In this document: piece by piece, positions 61,634 to 64,000 of the stretch
Position numbering within the stretch: the first letter of the stretch is position 1
Layout of the letters: each line of letters opens with the position of its first letter
Source of the DNA: Paenibacillus guangzhouensis
Lineage (GTDB): Bacteria; Bacillota; Bacilli; Paenibacillales; Paenibacillaceae
NCBI RefSeq assembly: GCF_009363075.1
Contig: NZ_CP045293.1
Location: 6,049,501-6,113,500, forward strand
DNA length: 64,000 nt
Reading direction: 5' to 3'
Notes under the pieces: model-generated
What the model saw: only the letters and a program-made list of their open reading frames with translations
Told to the model about the DNA's origin: nothing
Databases searched by the model: none
Position numbers and translations under genes: made by a program

Positions 61634-62437
61634 ATGACGATGCAGATGAATACAAAGTTTGTAATGAAATGCGGAGGCAGCACGCTCGCTGCGCTCCCGG
61701 ATGCCTTCTTTGAAGATTTACGCAGGCTGCAAGCGGACGGCATCATCCCAGTCATTGTGCATGGCGGTGGTCCGGCGATATCGGAGACTCTGACGAAGCT
61801 AGGGATCGAGACGGAATTCGTAGGTGGACTTCGCAAGACGAATGATGCGGTCTTGGATGTCGTCGAGATGGTGCTTGCGGGGCAGATCAACAAAGAGATC
61901 GTTCGTAAAATCGGCATGAGCGGTGCAAAAGCTCTTGGTCTCTCCGGCGTGGATGGCGGCCTGATGCAGACGGTACCGGTAGCGAATGCCGCTGAGGTAG
62001 GTTTCGTCGGAGATGTCGTAGACATTCGAGCAGAGATCATCGAGGGCATTATCCGTATGGGCTACATGCCTGTCATCGCCCCAATCGGCATATCGGCGGA
62101 TGGTACGCAGCGCTTCAATATTAATGCGGATACCGCGGCGGGTGCAGTTGCTTCCCACATTGGGGTCGCGCAGATGATCGTTGTGACGGATGTGCCGGGC
62201 ATTATGAAGAAGATCGATGGCGAGCTGCAAGTTCTGCCGAAGATTACGATAGCAGAGATTGAAGAGATGATTGCAACAGGTGAAATATATGGCGGTATGA
62301 TTCCGAAGGTCCGCGCTGCGATGCAATGTATCCAAGGTGATGTGAAGGAAGTCGTCATCGTCAATGGCACGGAACCGAATGTACTGAGCCGAACATTACA
62401 TGGTGAAGCGATTGGTACGCGAATTGTGACTGCATAA
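61634..62437 (+). CDS. argB: Acetylglutamate kinase
   Basis: ArgB phosphorylates N-acetylglutamate, second step of the pathway. The 267-residue protein belongs to the amino acid kinase family: FVMKCGGSTLAALP at the N-terminus (usually KxGG), IPVIVHGGGPAIS, and the nucleotide part VVTDVPGIMK. ATG 61634 is close to AGAGGA; ATG 61640, nine bases from it, may be the true start. It lies 21 bases after argJ. Confidence 0.95.
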   Translation: MTMQMNTKFVMKCGGSTLAALPDAFFEDLRRLQADGIIPVIVHGGGPAISETLTKLGIETEFVGGLRKTNDAVLDVVEMVLAGQINKEIVRKIGMSGAKALGLSGVDGGLMQTVPVANAAEVGFVGDVVDIRAEIIEGIIRMGYMPVIAPIGISADGTQRFNINADTAAGAVASHIGVAQMIVVTDVPGIMKKIDGELQVLPKITIAEIEEMIATGEIYGGMIPKVRAAMQCIQGDVKEVVIVNGTEPNVLSRTLHGEAIGTRIVTA

Positions 62438-62486
62438 ATAGATGAGGCAATGACAAAGATAGGCGAATTGAGAGGAGGAATTCACG

Positions 62487-63698
62487 ATGAGTGGAACACA
62501 GGAAAAAGGTCAAGGTCAGGTACAAAGCGCGTTATTCCCAACGTACGCAAGATTTCCGATTTCGTTAGTGAAAGGCGAAGGAAGTTATGTATGGGATGAG
62601 GAAGGCCGCAAATATCTTGATTTCACGAGCGGTATCGCCGTCAATGGTCTAGGGCATGCACCGAAGCAGGTGAAGGAGAAGCTCGTTTCCCAGTTAGACG
62701 AATTGTGGCATGTGTCGAATATTTATCAAATCCCGAATCAGGAAAAGGCAGCGCAGCTGCTGACAGCGAATAGCTGTGCAGACGCGGTGTTCTTCTGTAA
62801 CTCCGGTGCGGAAGCGAATGAGGCAGCCATCAAACTAGCTCGTCGCTATCATCAGAAGGTGCTTGGGAATGGACGTTATGAGGTGATCACGTTCACGCAA
62901 TCCTTCCATGGACGCACGCTAGCGACCTTAACGGCGACAGGACAGGATAAAGTGAAGGATGGCTACTTGCCGTTGCCGGAAGGCTTCAAGCATGTGCCGA
63001 TGCATGATGAGAAAGCGCTCGAAGCTGCGATCGGAGAGCATACGTGCGCGATTATGCTGGAGCTGGTGCAAGCGGAAGGCGGCATCGTTCCTGTGGAACC
63101 ATCGTTCGTGCAGCACATTGTGAAGCTGTGCAAAGAGCATAATCTCCTCTTAATCATTGATGAGGTTCAGACTGGAATCGGCCGTACAGGCAAATTGTTC
63201 GCTTATGAGCATTACGGTATCGAACCGGATATTTTCACGTTAGCCAAAGCGCTTGGTAGTGGATTCCCGGTTGGGGCGATGTTAGGCAAAGCTTATCTGC
63301 GTGATGCATTTACAGCAGGAAGCCATGCTTCCACCTTCGGCGGGACACCAATTGCGATGGCTGCCGTCATTGCGACGCTCGAGACAATTGTGAACGAGCG
63401 ATTGTCGGAACACGCCGCAGATATGGGCGATTATTTAATGCAGCAGCTGCAAGAGAAGCTGGAAGGCAATACGTATGTGACCGGCATTCGCGGCAAAGGC
63501 TTGATTATCGGCATCGAGTGCATTGAACCGGCAGGTCCGATTATTGCGGAAGCGCAGCAGAAAGGACTACTGACAGTGGCCGCAGGCCCGAATGTGGTTC
63601 GGTTACTGCCGAATCTACTGGTCACACGCGAAGAGATTGATATTGCCGTTGGTGTATTGAATGACATATTAACCGCGAAGGCAGCGGTGAAACAATAG
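62487..63698 (+). CDS. argD: Acetylornithine aminotransferase
   Basis: GAGGAGGAA precedes the ATG. ArgD makes N-acetylornithine from the semialdehyde using glutamate and PLP. The 403-residue class III aminotransferase shows [42 protein letters not shown] and the PLP lysine in [15 protein letters not shown]. Fourth gene of the operon, 49 bases after argB. Confidence 0.96.
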   Translation: MSGTQEKGQGQVQSALFPTYARFPISLVKGEGSYVWDEEGRKYLDFTSGIAVNGLGHAPKQVKEKLVSQLDELWHVSNIYQIPNQEKAAQLLTANSCADAVFFCNSGAEANEAAIKLARRYHQKVLGNGRYEVITFTQSFHGRTLATLTATGQDKVKDGYLPLPEGFKHVPMHDEKALEAAIGEHTCAIMLELVQAEGGIVPVEPSFVQHIVKLCKEHNLLLIIDEVQTGIGRTGKLFAYEHYGIEPDIFTLAKALGSGFPVGAMLGKAYLRDAFTAGSHASTFGGTPIAMAAVIATLETIVNERLSEHAADMGDYLMQQLQEKLEGNTYVTGIRGKGLIIGIECIEPAGPIIAEAQQKGLLTVAAGPNVVRLLPNLLVTREEIDIAVGVLNDILTAKAAVKQ

Positions 63699-63721
63699 AA
63701 TTTGTAGCAGGAGTGATAGAT

Positions 63722-64000
63722 ATGAGCACGACACAAGAGCTTGGCATTAACCTCAGAGGCCGGGATTTCCTCGGCCTTGGCGATTTTTCTTCTGAAGAAA
63801 TTCGTTATCTGATCGATTTGGCGATTGAACTTAAGAAGAAGCAAAAGAATGGTGAAGTATATCAGCCGCTGAAAGGCAAAACGCTAGGTATGATCTTCGA
63901 GAAATCCTCCACACGTACGCGCGTGTCGTTCGAAGTCGGGATGTATCAACTTGGCGGGCAGGCGTTGTTCTTAAGCAAGAACGATATTCAAATGGGCCGC
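63722..64000 (+). CDS. argF: Ornithine carbamoyltransferase, N-terminal part (cut by window end)
   Basis: GCAGGAGTGATAGAT precedes the ATG. The visible 93 residues include [12 protein letters not shown] and the carbamoyl-phosphate binding loop [15 protein letters not shown], followed by [15 protein letters not shown], all typical of ornithine carbamoyltransferase. It joins carbamoyl phosphate to ornithine to give citrulline. The rest of the gene lies outside the window. Confidence 0.95.
   Translation, partial: MSTTQELGINLRGRDFLGLGDFSSEEIRYLIDLAIELKKKQKNGEVYQPLKGKTLGMIFEKSSTRTRVSFEVGMYQLGGQALFLSKNDIQMGR

Overview
The window comes from a spore-forming, flagellated, S-layer-bearing Bacillota, most likely a Paenibacillus or close relative. 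The grounds are three SLH-domain cell-surface proteins, the csaB-tagA-tagO cluster for the pyruvylated secondary cell wall polymer (SCWP) that SLH domains bind, an alpha/beta-type spore protein, a degS-degU-comF-flgM...hag-fliD-fliS-fliT...hpf-secA-prfB order matching that of Bacillus subtilis, and a 250-bp repeat of a kind I associate with Paenibacillus genomes. No rRNA, tRNA or CRISPR array was seen.

Layout. (1) 1-5.6 kb: the end of a phosphosugar mutase gene, a DUF5693-like membrane protein, csaB, tagA and tagO, a likely SCWP assembly operon. (2) 5.6-25.7 kb: a surface-protein region with an SLH protein behind a sigma-D-like promoter, a small coiled-coil protein, the probable major S-layer protein with a long leader and two in-frame start sites, a very AT-rich six-module secreted protein, a small secreted protein, an SASP gene, metK, a Big_5/SwmB-type SLH protein, and a secreted phosphodiester glycosidase (NAGPA type). 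(3) 25.7-40.6 kb: degS-degU, a small unknown, comFA-comFC, then the late flagellar cluster from yvyF and flgM to fliT, with sigma-D promoters at flgM and hag and a CsrA-binding leader on hag. (4) 40.6-46.9 kb: an AT-rich four-gene glycosyltransferase/methyltransferase islet, probably for flagellin glycosylation, inserted between fliT and hpf. (5) 47-52.1 kb: csp, hpf, secA, and prfB with its programmed +1 frameshift. (6) 52.1-57.7 kb: a 1462-bp IS3-family element inside the loop of the prfB terminator, then a sigma-D-like promoter, a cyclic-di-GMP-I riboswitch and intrinsic terminator ahead of a 1249-residue VWA + ten-IPT/TIG surface protein. (7) 57.9-64 kb: a YitT-family membrane protein and the arginine operon argC-[repeat]-argJ-argB-argD-argF (cut by the window end).

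How it fits together. TagO and TagA would build the GlcNAc/ManNAc lipid-linked start of the SCWP, CsaB adds pyruvate, and the SLH proteins dock on it. The motility part carries layered control: sigma-D, its anti-sigma factor FlgM, and FliW/CsrA acting on hag. Sigma-D-like boxes also lie before one SLH protein, the glycosylation genes and the riboswitch-controlled adhesin, so the sequence suggests that motility, flagellin modification and c-di-GMP-dependent adhesion share a regulon. The most novel points are the IS element placed exactly in a terminator loop, the sigma-D/c-di-GMP adhesin control region, and the glycosylation islet with its own sigma-D-like boxes. All calls were made by eye; no database search was run.
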